A DNA stretch of 64,000 nucleotides, from the NCBI RefSeq assembly GCF_001293465.1, contig NZ_JSYZ01000009.1:537090-601089 (forward strand), given 5' to 3'. Every line of letters starts with the position of its first letter. Positions within the stretch are counted from its first letter, which is position 1. The position numbers and the translations under genes are program-made. Under the pieces are notes generated by a model that had not been told where the DNA came from, searched no databases, and was given only the letters and a program-made list of their open reading frames with translations. Shown in pieces: positions 55,902 through 64,000 of the stretch. Source of the stretch: Pseudomonas asplenii. GTDB lineage: Bacteria; Pseudomonadota; Gammaproteobacteria; Pseudomonadales; Pseudomonadaceae.

Positions 55902-57806
55902 TCAGACCGACAGCTCAACCAGCAGCTTGTTCAGTCGGCGCACGTAGGCCGCCGGGTCCTTCAGGCTGTCGCCGGCCGCCAGGGCCGCCTGGTCGAGCAG
56001 GATGTGCGAGAGGTCGCCAAAACGGTCTTCATCCGGCTCGGCGTCGAGCTTCTCGATCAGCGGATGGCTCGGGTTGAATTCGAAGATCGGCTTGGAATCC
56101 GGCACCTTCTGCCCGCTGGCCTCGAGGATCTGGCGCATCTGCAGACCCAGGTCCTGCTCGCCGATCGCCAGGATAGCCGGCGAATCGGTCAGGCGATGGG
56201 AAACCCGCACTTCGCTAACGGCGTCGCCCAAGGCGGTCTTGAGGCGCTCCACCAGGCCTTCCTTGCTCTTGGCAACTTCCTCGGCAGCCTTCTTGTCCTC
56301 TTCCGAGTCCAGGTTGCCCAGGTCCAGGTCGCCACGGGCGACGTCGACGAAGCTCTTGCCATCGAATTCGTTGAGGTAGCTCATCAGCCACTCGTCGATG
56401 CGGTCGGTCAGCAGCAGCACTTCGATGCCTTTCTTGCGGAAGACTTCCAGGTGCGGGCTGTTCTTGACCTGAGCGTAGGTTTCGCCGGTGAGGTAGTAGA
56501 TCTTGTCCTGACCTTCCTTGGCACGCGCCAGGTACTCGGCCAGCGACACCACCTGCTCGCCGTCGTCGCCGTGAGTCGAGGCGAAACGCAGCAGGCCGGC
56601 AATTTTTTCCTTGTTGGCGAAGTCTTCGGCCGGACCTTCCTTCATGACCTGGCCGAAGTTCTTCCAGAAGCCCTTGTACTGCTCAGGCTCGTTCTTCGCC
56701 AGTTTTTCCAGCATGTCGAGAACACGCTTGGTCAGTGCCGACTTCATCGAATCGATGATCGGGTCTTTCTGCAGGATTTCCCGCGAAACGTTCAGGGACA
56801 GGTCATTGGAATCGACCACACCCTTGATGAAACGCAGGTACAGCGGCAGGAAGGATTCGGCCTGGTCCATGACGAATACGCGCTGCACGTAGAGTTTGAG
56901 GCCCTTCGGCGCTTCACGCTGGTACAGGTCGAACGGCGCACGGGCCGGCACGTAGAGCAGCGAGTTGTATTCCAGCTTGCCTTCGACCTTGTTGTGGCTC
57001 CAGCTCAGCGGGTTCTCATAGTCATGGGCGATGTGCTTGTAGAACTCCTGGTACTCCTCGTCCTTGACCTCGGTACGCGGACGGGTCCACAGGGCGCTGG
57101 CGCGGTTGACGGTTTCCCACTCCTGCGCCGGCTTCTCTTCGCCTTCGGCGGCCGCGACTTCCTTCGGCAGTTCGATCGGCAGGGCGATGTGGTCGGAGTA
57201 CTTCTTGATGATGTTGCGCAGGCGCCAGCCGTCGGCGAACTCTTCCTCACCGGACTTCAGGTGCAGGACGATACGGGTACCACGGTCGGCCTTGTCGATA
57301 GTGGCGACTTCGAACTCGCCCTCGCCCTTCGACGACCAGTGCACACCTTCACTGGCCGCAAGGCCTGCACGGCGGCTGAAGACTTCGACCTGCTCGGCGA
57401 CGATGAAGGCCGAGTAGAAGCCCACGCCGAACTGACCGATCAGGTGCGAGTCCTTCTTCTGGTCGCCGGAGAGGTTTTTCATGAAATCGGCAGTGCCGGA
57501 TTTGGCGATGGTCCCCAGGTGGGTGATCACATCGTCACGGCTCATGCCGATACCGTTGTCTTCGAGGGTGACGGTCTTGGCGTCCTTGTCGAAGCTCACA
57601 CGGATTTTCAGTTCGGCGCCACCTTCCAGCAACTCGGGCTTGGACAGGGCTTCGAAACGCAATTTGTCGACGGCGTCGGAGGCGTTGGAGATCAATTCGC
57701 GCAGGAAGATCTCCTTGTTCGAATACAACGAATGGATCATGAGGTGCAGCAGTTGCTTCACCTCGGTCTGGAAGCCCAGGGTTTCCTTTTGAGTTTCCAC
57801 ACTCAT
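55902..57806 (-). CDS. htpG: HtpG, Hsp90 family chaperone
   Basis: 634 residues, equal to the P. aeruginosa protein. Starts [16 protein letters not shown]; the ATPase domain has [20 protein letters not shown] and [11 protein letters not shown]; the middle domain has the catalytic Arg region LNVSREILQ; the C-terminal domain mediates dimerisation. A start two codons upstream (57812) is possible and has better spacing from GGAG. No heat-shock sigma-factor promoter was located with confidence. Confidence 0.97.
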   Translation of the reverse strand: MSVETQKETLGFQTEVKQLLHLMIHSLYSNKEIFLRELISNASDAVDKLRFEALSKPELLEGGAELKIRVSFDKDAKTVTLEDNGIGMSRDDVITHLGTIAKSGTADFMKNLSGDQKKDSHLIGQFGVGFYSAFIVAEQVEVFSRRAGLAASEGVHWSSKGEGEFEVATIDKADRGTRIVLHLKSGEEEFADGWRLRNIIKKYSDHIALPIELPKEVAAAEGEEKPAQEWETVNRASALWTRPRTEVKDEEYQEFYKHIAHDYENPLSWSHNKVEGKLEYNSLLYVPARAPFDLYQREAPKGLKLYVQRVFVMDQAESFLPLYLRFIKGVVDSNDLSLNVSREILQKDPIIDSMKSALTKRVLDMLEKLAKNEPEQYKGFWKNFGQVMKEGPAEDFANKEKIAGLLRFASTHGDDGEQVVSLAEYLARAKEGQDKIYYLTGETYAQVKNSPHLEVFRKKGIEVLLLTDRIDEWLMSYLNEFDGKSFVDVARGDLDLGNLDSEEDKKAAEEVAKSKEGLVERLKTALGDAVSEVRVSHRLTDSPAILAIGEQDLGLQMRQILEASGQKVPDSKPIFEFNPSHPLIEKLDAEPDEDRFGDLSHILLDQAALAAGDSLKDPAAYVRRLNKLLVELSV

Positions 57807-57895
57807 GGTCATCAAACTCCAATTGGATGGCAATGGCCGCCCATGCAGGCGTTGGCGGCGGGTTGTCATCAAAGTTGGGGACTGCCACGGGGATT

Positions 57896-58351
57896 TCAAG
57901 AGCCCGGTAACGCTTCCTCGATCTTGAAGTGAGCACGGGCGGTGGCGATCGGTTCGGCCTCGGTGCTCTGCCAGGCGGTAACGGCAACGTTCGCCACCCG
58001 CCGCCCCTGGCGGCAGACCTGGCACTTGGCATAGGTATCGCGAAACTGCCCGGCCCGCAGGTAGTCGACGGAGAAATCGATGACCTTGGGCACTCCCGGC
58101 GAGCCGGTGAACACCAGCAGATGCAACGCCGCCGCCAGCTCCATGAACCCGGCAATGACCCCGCCATGAATCGCCGGCAACAGGGGGTTGCCGATATTGT
58201 CCTTGCTGGCCGGCAGGCGGAACAGCAACTCGTCACCCAGGCGCGAGCACTCGATGCCGATCAGCCCGGCATAGGGAATCCGTTGCAGCAGTTGGCCGTA
58301 GTCACCCTGCTGATGGGCCTGCTGGAGTTGCTCCTTGAAATCCTGGCTCAT
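57896..58351 (-). CDS. Hotdog-fold thioesterase
   Basis: 151 residues, single hotdog domain with [20 protein letters not shown] around the central HGG motif and a [10 protein letters not shown] strand. It is encoded directly after a similar hotdog protein, with ATGA overlap, so the two may form a heteromer. Lies upstream of htpG on the same strand (89 bases). Substrate unknown. Confidence 0.87.
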   Translation of the reverse strand: MSQDFKEQLQQAHQQGDYGQLLQRIPYAGLIGIECSRLGDELLFRLPASKDNIGNPLLPAIHGGVIAGFMELAAALHLLVFTGSPGVPKVIDFSVDYLRAGQFRDTYAKCQVCRQGRRVANVAVTAWQSTEAEPIATARAHFKIEEALPGS

Positions 58352-58824
58352 GCCGAATCCCCACTGATCGAACTGCCAAAACTGCGACTGCCCTTGAGGC
58401 CCTTGCCCATGCGCATGAAGGTACCGACCACATGGGCAATGGGGTTGGCCGGATCGCCCTGATAGGCATGCCCCCGGGCAAAGATGATGTCACGGGTCAC
58501 CCGATAGCATTCGGCGTAGCCATGGACATCCTGGCCGGGCTCGGCCGGGTGCATGTAGTCGATGCGCAGGTCGAGAGTCGGACAGACCTCGAACTCCGGC
58601 AGCACGCACAGTGTGGCCATGCCACAGGCGGTATCCATCAGCGAACTCAGGGCGCCGCCGTGGATCACGCCGGTCTGCGGATCACCGACGATTCCCGCGC
58701 TGTAGGGCAGGATCAGGGTCAGCCCGCGATCGTCGACGCTGTGCAGCCGCAGCCCGAGAACCTGGCAATGCCGGAGGGCACTGAGAAAGCGTGTGGCGCG
58801 CTCAAAAACGGCGGTTTGGCTCAT
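58348..58824 (-). CDS. Hotdog-fold thioesterase, PaaI family
   Basis: 158 residues. QTGVIHGGALSSLMDTACGM holds the HGG turn and catalytic Asp of the PaaI type, followed by DLRIDYMHPAEPGQDV. The ATG at 58824 is preferred over an in-frame TTG three codons earlier, which would be too close to GAGGA. Its stop overlaps the next thioesterase start. Confidence 0.88.
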   Translation of the reverse strand: MSQTAVFERATRFLSALRHCQVLGLRLHSVDDRGLTLILPYSAGIVGDPQTGVIHGGALSSLMDTACGMATLCVLPEFEVCPTLDLRIDYMHPAEPGQDVHGYAECYRVTRDIIFARGHAYQGDPANPIAHVVGTFMRMGKGLKGSRSFGSSISGDSA

Positions 58825-58919
58825 GGACGACAATCCTCATCGGGGTACCTGCAGCGACAAACTCTGGGCATTGGAAAAAGTTCCGTGCCTCAAGCACTTA
58901 TATATCTTTGGAAATAAAG

Positions 58920-58947
58920 GAACTTAAGCCATCGGCGGGCGTTCAAA
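58920..58947 (+). promoter_or_regulatory. Probable AlgU (sigma-22) promoter
   Basis: GAACTT (58920-58925) is followed after 17 bases by TCAAA (58943-58947), fitting the AlgU/RpoE pattern GAACTT-N16/17-TCNNA. It is 41 bases upstream of the lipoprotein start, a proper distance for a short leader. AlgU controls envelope stress genes, consistent with the product. Confidence 0.55.
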
Positions 58948-58987
58948 AGGCCAGTAGTCACTATTTCCACAAAGGAGCAACACCCCC

Positions 58988-59233
58988 ATGCGTAAGACTT
59001 TAGCTATTGCCTTGATGCTGACCGCTTCTCTGGGTCTCGCTGCCTGCGATAAGAAATCCGAGGACAAAGCTCAAGACGCAAACCAACACGCCGAGCAAGC
59101 TCAGCAAAAAATGAACGAAGCTCAGGATAAAGTGAACGAGGCCGCCAAGGAAAACGCCGAAGCTGCCAAAGCTCAGGCTGAATCGAACAAGGCTGCAGCC
59201 GAGGAAAGCGCCAAGGAAGCCACCGGCTCCTGA
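58988..59233 (+). CDS. Small Lpp-like coiled-coil lipoprotein
   Basis: 81 residues. Signal peptide with lipobox LAAC (Cys20), followed by Asp at +2 (CDKK), which in E. coli favours inner-membrane retention; in Pseudomonas this rule is less strict. The mature part is Ala/Glu/Lys/Gln-rich helix with heptad character, like OprI, but it ends EATGS without a terminal lysine, so it should not be linked to peptidoglycan. A good AAAGGAG precedes the ATG and a terminator follows. Function unknown. Confidence 0.87.
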   Translation: MRKTLAIALMLTASLGLAACDKKSEDKAQDANQHAEQAQQKMNEAQDKVNEAAKENAEAAKAQAESNKAAAEESAKEATGS

Positions 59234-59283
59234 GTGACTGAAGTTCCTTCTTTCCACGAAAGAACTCAAGTTGCATAAGTAAG

Positions 59284-59310
59284 GCCCGCCTTGTGCGGGC
59301 TTTATTTTTT
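59284..59310 (+). terminator. Terminator of the small lipoprotein gene
   Basis: Stem GCCCGC / GCGGGC (59284-59289 and 59295-59300) with the loop CTTGT, followed by TTTATTTTTT. Confidence 0.88.
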
Positions 59311-59448
59311 GCCCTGCCAATAACCTGGCCGTTTTGGAATTGCCGGGAAACAGTGGATAAATGCAGAACGAGTGAGTTGGGTGCCCGGTGGATCATTTGC
59401 CCCTGCGGATAACCGGGTAGCTGTACATATCCAATACGCCCAAACCAA

Positions 59449-59479
59449 AAGCCCCATGTCGTATCCGACACGGGGCTTT
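59449..59479 (-). terminator. brnQ terminator
   Basis: AAGCCCC (59449-59455) pairs with GGGGCTT (59472-59478), with an inner stem TGTCG / CGACA around TATC. On the minus strand a T run follows (complement of AAAA). Likely works in both directions. Confidence 0.85.
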
Positions 59480-59526
59480 CATTTCATCCACAACCCGCTC
59501 ATGACGGGCGGATAAAAAACCTCATA

Positions 59527-60840
59527 TCAGGCCAGCGCCTCGCTCGGCTTGCCCAGCATCCGGTCGATGACCACAGCCACCACCAGCATGACCACCGACG
59601 GCACCAGCCAGGCCAGACCCTGCTCGCTCAACGGCAGGTGGGACAGTTGCGAAGGCAACCAATCGGCCAGACCCGCGCCCTTGAGGGCGTCTATCATGCC
59701 AAACAGCAGCGAGACCAGCATCACCGGCCCCACGATACGACCTTGCGAGTGCCAGAACTCCTTGCAGAAGCTCAACGCCACCAGCGCGATGCATGGCGGG
59801 TAGATCGCCGTCAGCACCGGAATCGAGAAGGCGATCAGCTTGGTCAGACCGAGGTTCGACACCAGCAGCGAAAACGCCGCCAGGATGATCACCAGGGCCT
59901 TGTAGGACAGCGGCAGGACCCGGCTGAAGTACTCGGCGCAGGCGCAGGTCAGGCCAACGGCGGTCACCAGGCACGCCAGAGAGATCAACACCGCGAGGAA
60001 ACCGCTGCCCAGCGAGCCGAAGGTATGCTGAACGTAGGCATGCAGCACCGCCGCACCATTGGTGGCGCCAGCCGCCACTTCATGGCTGCCCGACCCCAGG
60101 CGAAACAGGCTGACATACACCAGCGCCAGCCCCACACCGGCGATCAGGCCGGCGATCACCGCATAGCGGGTGATCAGCCGTGGCGACTCGACGCCCCGCG
60201 AGCGGATCGCGTTGACGATGACGATACCGAACACCAGCGCCCCGAGCGTATCCATGGTCAGGTAGCCATTGATGAAGCCCTGGGAGAACGGCGCAGCGAC
60301 GTACTCGGGCGTGGCGCTGCCGATGTCACCGGCCGGCAGGGCGAACGCGGCGATACCGAGGATTGCCAGGGCAATGATCTTCAGCGGTGCGAGGAAGCGT
60401 CCGACGGTGTCCAGCAGACGTCCCGGATACAGCGAGATGAAGAACACCAGCAGGAAGTAGGCCGAGCTGTAGAGGAACAGCGCCAGTGGGCTCTCGCCGG
60501 TCAGCGGCGCCAGGCCCACTTCGAAGGACACGGTCGCGGTACGTGGCGTGGCGAACAGCGGGCCGACCGCCAGGTAACAGACCGCTGCCAGCAGGCCGCC
60601 CGCGATCTTGCCGATCGGGCTGCTCAGGTCGTCCATGGCACCGCCGACCTTGGCCAGGGCGACTACGGTGATGACCGGCAGGCCGACCGCGGTGATCAGG
60701 AAACCCAGCGCCGCCATCCAGACATTGGGCCCGGACTGCAAACCGACGATAGGCGGAAAGATGATGTTGCCGGCGCCGACGAACAGCGCAAACGTCATAA
60801 AGCCAAGTGCCAGGATGTCCTGACCTTTCAACACTTTCAT
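59527..60840 (-). CDS. brnQ: Branched-chain amino acid transporter, BrnQ/BraB (LIVCS) family
   Basis: 437 residues, about 12 membrane helices. The N-terminus [20 protein letters not shown] is diagnostic of sodium-coupled leucine/isoleucine/valine carriers. In P. aeruginosa the gene beside sucD is braB, so this is probably its orthologue. No clear Shine-Dalgarno precedes the ATG, so initiation may be weak or depend on leader structure. It is monocistronic by flanking terminators. Confidence 0.94.
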   Translation of the reverse strand: MKVLKGQDILALGFMTFALFVGAGNIIFPPIVGLQSGPNVWMAALGFLITAVGLPVITVVALAKVGGAMDDLSSPIGKIAGGLLAAVCYLAVGPLFATPRTATVSFEVGLAPLTGESPLALFLYSSAYFLLVFFISLYPGRLLDTVGRFLAPLKIIALAILGIAAFALPAGDIGSATPEYVAAPFSQGFINGYLTMDTLGALVFGIVIVNAIRSRGVESPRLITRYAVIAGLIAGVGLALVYVSLFRLGSGSHEVAAGATNGAAVLHAYVQHTFGSLGSGFLAVLISLACLVTAVGLTCACAEYFSRVLPLSYKALVIILAAFSLLVSNLGLTKLIAFSIPVLTAIYPPCIALVALSFCKEFWHSQGRIVGPVMLVSLLFGMIDALKGAGLADWLPSQLSHLPLSEQGLAWLVPSVVMLVVAVVIDRMLGKPSEALA

Positions 60841-61157
60841 TTAAGGAAATACCACACTGCTGAATCGGAATTTAGAGAGGGATTTCCCGTCAGGTTAGGG
60901 AAATGCTGTCGACCCGTATGGGGTTGACCCGTTTAGCGCGCAGCTACCCTTTTGGGGCGCAAACGCAAAATGGCTGCCAGAGTACCGAATTCGCACAAAA
61001 AACGCACTGTTTGAGGGCGATTTGTCCGATAAGCGACACTTCGCTGTCGCGATTTCATATGAAACCGCAAGAACTCCCCCCTCTCCACCGCCCTGCAGGA
61101 GCGGGCTTGTCCGCGAATGGCCCTCAAGCCATGCCTGCAAGCTGGAGGACAGAAAGC
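60841..61157. other. brnQ upstream region with palindromes
   Basis: No gene seen. Contains a 20-base near-perfect palindrome at 61050-61069 (centre TTTCATATGAAA), an inverted repeat GCGACA / TGTCGC at 61034-61051, and a REP-like unit at 61095-61120. The brnQ promoter should lie in the AT-richer part at 60845-61010. Confidence 0.5.
61095..61120. repeat. Single REP-like element
   Basis: GCAGGAGCGGGCTTG followed by TCCGCGAATGG, the common fluorescent-pseudomonad unit, with a short internal stem GCGG / CCGC. Confidence 0.65.
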
Positions 61158-61159
61158 AC

Positions 61160-61183
61160 AAAGGCCACCCGAAGGTGGCCTTT
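61160..61183 (-). terminator. sucCD terminator
   Basis: Stem AAAGGCCACC (61160-61169) with GGTGGCCTTT (61174-61183) and the loop CGAA. The minus strand continues with T-rich sequence within the stem end (CTTTGTGCTTTCT). Confidence 0.88.
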
Positions 61184-61209
61184 GCCTGAAGCGGGAAGTC
61201 AGCCGAAGC

Positions 61210-62094
61210 TTACTTCTTCACTTCCCAACCGGTCAGCTCGGCCAGGGCCTTGCCGATGTCGGCCAGCGAACGCACGGTTTTCACGCCTGCGTCTTGCAGA
61301 GCAGCGAATTTCTCGTCTGCAGTGCCTTTGCCGCCGGAGATGATTGCACCCGCATGGCCCATGCGCTTGCCCGGAGGAGCAGTCACACCAGCGATGTAGG
61401 AAACGACCGGCTTGGTCACGTTGGCCTTGATGTAGGCAGCCGCTTCTTCTTCAGCCGAACCGCCGATCTCGCCGATCATCACGATCGCCTCGGTCTTCGG
61501 GTCTTCCTGGAACAGTTTCAGGATGTCGATGAAGTTCGAACCAGGGATCGGGTCACCACCGATACCGACGCAGGTCGACTGGCCGAAACCGGCGTCGGTG
61601 GTCTGCTTCACGGCTTCATAGGTCAGGGTACCGGAACGGGAAACGATACCGACCTTGCCTGGCAAGTGGATGTGACCTGGCATGATGCCGATCTTGCACT
61701 CGCCCGGAGTGATGACGCCTGGGCAGTTAGGGCCGATCAGGGTAACACCCAGCTCGTCGCACTTGACCTTGGCATCCAGCATGTCCAGGGTAGGAATGCC
61801 TTCGGTGATGCAGACGATCAGCTTGATGCCGCCGAAGGCAGCTTCCAGGATCGAGTCCTTGCAGAAAGGTGCTGGAACGTAGATCACGCTGGCGGTGGCG
61901 CCAGTGGCAGCTACAGCGTCTTTCACGGTGTTGAACACTGGCAGGCCCAGGTGCTCGGTGCCGCCTTTGCCCGGAGTTACGCCACCGACCATCTGGGTGC
62001 CGTATTCGATGGCTTGCTGGGTGTGGAAGCTACCCTGCGAACCGGTGATACCCTGGCAGATAACCTTGGTGTCTTTGTTGATCAGGACGCTCAT
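61210..62094 (-). CDS. sucD: Succinyl-CoA synthetase alpha subunit
   Basis: 294 residues. CoA-binding Rossmann part with [10 protein letters not shown] and PGKGG; phosphohistidine loop in [14 protein letters not shown]. Forms a complex with SucC and makes ATP or GTP from succinyl-CoA in the citric acid cycle. Its ATG overlaps the last base of the sucC stop region, so the pair is coupled. Confidence 0.98.
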   Translation of the reverse strand: MSVLINKDTKVICQGITGSQGSFHTQQAIEYGTQMVGGVTPGKGGTEHLGLPVFNTVKDAVAATGATASVIYVPAPFCKDSILEAAFGGIKLIVCITEGIPTLDMLDAKVKCDELGVTLIGPNCPGVITPGECKIGIMPGHIHLPGKVGIVSRSGTLTYEAVKQTTDAGFGQSTCVGIGGDPIPGSNFIDILKLFQEDPKTEAIVMIGEIGGSAEEEAAAYIKANVTKPVVSYIAGVTAPPGKRMGHAGAIISGGKGTADEKFAALQDAGVKTVRSLADIGKALAELTGWEVKK

Positions 62095-63260
62095 TATTTG
62101 CCCTCCGCAGCTTTGACAACTTGTTGAGCAGCGTCGGTCAGGCTGGTAGCAGCGATGATGTTCAGACCGCTTTCTGCCAGTACTTTGGCGCCCAGTTCAG
62201 CGTTGTTGCCTTCAAGGCGCACAACAACCGGGATTTTCACGCCGACTTCTTTCACGGCGCCGATGATGCCTTCGGCGATCATGTCGCAGCGAACGATGCC
62301 GCCGAAGATGTTGACCAGTACTGCAGCGACGTTGGTGTCGGACAGGATGATCTTGAACGCTTCGGTTACGCGCTCCTTGGTAGCACCACCGCCCACGTCG
62401 AGGAAGTTGGCTGGCTTGCCGCCGTGCAGGTTGACGATGTCCATGGTACCCATGGCCAGGCCGGCACCGTTGACCATGCAGCCGATGTTGCCTTCCAGCG
62501 CGACGTAGTTCAGTTCGAACTTGCCAGCGTGGGCTTCGCGCGGATCGTCCTGGGACGGATCGTGGAAGGTCTTCAGCTTAGGCTGACGGTACATGGCGTT
62601 GGCGTCGATGTTGATCTTGGCATCGAGGCAGTGCAGGTCGCCGTCGGCCTTGATCACCAGCGGGTTGACCTCCAGCAGGGCCAGGTCGTGGTCCTGGAAC
62701 AGTTTGGCCAGACCAACGAAGATCTTGGCGAACTGAGCAACCTGCTTGCCTTCCAGACCCAGCTGGAATGCCAGCTCGCGACCCTGGAATGGCTGGGCGC
62801 CAACCAGTGGATCGATAGTGGCCTTGAGGATTTTCTCAGGGGTGTCGTGAGCGATTTTCTCGATGTCCACGCCACCTTCGGTGGAAGCCATGAACACGAT
62901 GCGACGGCTCGAACGGTCAACGACAGCGCCCAGGTACAGCTCTTTAGCGATATCAGTGCACGATTCAACCAGGATCTTGGTGACCGGCTGACCATTGGCG
63001 TCAGTCTGATAGGTCACCAGACGCTTGCCCAGCCACTGCTGTGCGAAGGCTTTGGCGTCTTCTTTGCTGCGAACCAGCTTGACGCCGCCCGCTTTACCGC
63101 GACCACCGGCGTGGACCTGGGCTTTGACTACCCACTCGGAACCACCGATCTTGTCGCAAGCTTCTGCTGCTTCTTCCGGGGTGTCTACCGCGTAGCCTTT
63201 GGATACTGGCAGGCCGTATTCAGCGAACAGCTGCTTACCCTGATACTCGTGAAGATTCAT
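62094..63260 (-). CDS. sucC: Succinyl-CoA synthetase beta subunit
   Basis: 388 residues. ATP-grasp domain with [20 protein letters not shown] at the start, [16 protein letters not shown] as nucleotide loop and [24 protein letters not shown] near the active site. Codon choice is biased to favoured codons, as for other highly expressed cycle genes. Follows lpd by 199 bases. Confidence 0.98.
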   Translation of the reverse strand: MNLHEYQGKQLFAEYGLPVSKGYAVDTPEEAAEACDKIGGSEWVVKAQVHAGGRGKAGGVKLVRSKEDAKAFAQQWLGKRLVTYQTDANGQPVTKILVESCTDIAKELYLGAVVDRSSRRIVFMASTEGGVDIEKIAHDTPEKILKATIDPLVGAQPFQGRELAFQLGLEGKQVAQFAKIFVGLAKLFQDHDLALLEVNPLVIKADGDLHCLDAKINIDANAMYRQPKLKTFHDPSQDDPREAHAGKFELNYVALEGNIGCMVNGAGLAMGTMDIVNLHGGKPANFLDVGGGATKERVTEAFKIILSDTNVAAVLVNIFGGIVRCDMIAEGIIGAVKEVGVKIPVVVRLEGNNAELGAKVLAESGLNIIAATSLTDAAQQVVKAAEGK

Positions 63261-63371
63261 GCTTTTTACCGTCTTCGTTTAGGTACTGCGCATTCGGTGC
63301 TGCTCTGGTGACCAGGGCCGCACCACCTGTGACTGCTGCTTGCATCGTCTTCCGGTTGCCCGGTGCAACGA

Positions 63372-63413
63372 CGCAAGACTGCGTCCAGCGGATGTTCCGC
63401 GGTGAGTCTTGCG
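63372..63413. repeat. Two-tier stem-loop in the lpd-sucC spacer
   Basis: CGCAAGACT (63372-63380) pairs with AGTCTTGCG (63405-63413) and, inside it, GCGGA (63388-63392) pairs with TCCGC (63396-63400). It has no T run, so it is more likely an RNA processing or stabilising structure of the suc operon message than a terminator. Confidence 0.55.
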
Positions 63414-63459
63414 CACAAGGCTCGCGACGGGCGATCCGCCGTGGTTTCTTATTATGTCC

Positions 63460-64000
<541 letters not shown>

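Noticed and set aside
56004..57932. 640-codon open frame antisense to htpG
   Set aside because: Mirrors the htpG codons exactly, has no ribosome binding site and no recognisable protein features.
62121..63311. Open frame antisense to sucC
   Set aside because: Shadow of a strongly conserved gene with favoured codons; no independent support.

Overview
The window is GC-rich chromosomal DNA of a Pseudomonas, most likely of the P. fluorescens group. The support is the gene content (oprI, tgpA, kdpFABCDE, a PA1611-type hybrid kinase beside fabA/fabB, the sucCD-lpd order), gene neighbourhoods that match P. aeruginosa PAO1 from memory, and REP-type palindromes typical of fluorescent pseudomonads. 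Coding density is high. I see no phage, intact insertion sequence, CRISPR array, tRNA or rRNA.

Layout. 1-6053: cysB (cut by the window edge), a universal stress protein, a 5'-nucleotidase, panE with a new 48-codon gene and a thioredoxin-like gene coupled upstream of it, a PilZ protein, a class I DAHP synthase and a small GNAT protein (PAO1 PA1750-PA1754 neighbourhood). 6054-25924: a 640-base non-coding stretch, oprI, an L,D-transpeptidase, tesA divergent from a YbbA/YbbP-type ABC pair, greB, DoxX, an MltF2-type lytic transglycosylase, a TatD hydrolase, a chemoreceptor, a thioesterase, a CHAD protein, the MoxR-DUF58-TgpA operon, a lipoprotein and a patatin phospholipase (PA2853-PA2875 neighbourhood). 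25972-64000: the kdpFABCDE potassium system, a second two-component system with a five-EF-hand protein, a transporter, hydrolases, an acyl-CoA synthetase, a pentapeptide-repeat protein, sixA, gpsA, a TonB receptor/binding protein/hybrid kinase operon, fabA-fabB, OsmC, pirin, a dienelactone hydrolase, htpG, two hotdog thioesterases, a small lipoprotein, brnQ and sucD-sucC-lpd (PA1587-PA1637 neighbourhood). So three segments that lie apart in PAO1 are joined here.

Functional themes are envelope maintenance (OprI, L,D-transpeptidase, MltF2, TgpA, lipoproteins), signalling (Kdp, two further kinase systems, PilZ, chemoreceptor, SixA), lipid metabolism (FabA/FabB, acyl-CoA synthetase, several thioesterases, GpsA) and central carbon metabolism.

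The least explained items are: (i) a 48-codon gene locked by ATGA overlaps between a thioredoxin-like gene and panE, whose product copies the PanE nucleotide-binding loop; (ii) a 27-codon leader frame coupled in the same way to a DUF4892 gene; (iii) an outer-membrane receptor, a transporter-less periplasmic binding protein and a hybrid kinase in one tight operon, resembling a trans-envelope sensing relay; (iv) three CGTAAAG boxes on an 11-bp period before kdpF; (v) a probable AlgU promoter before a small lipoprotein.
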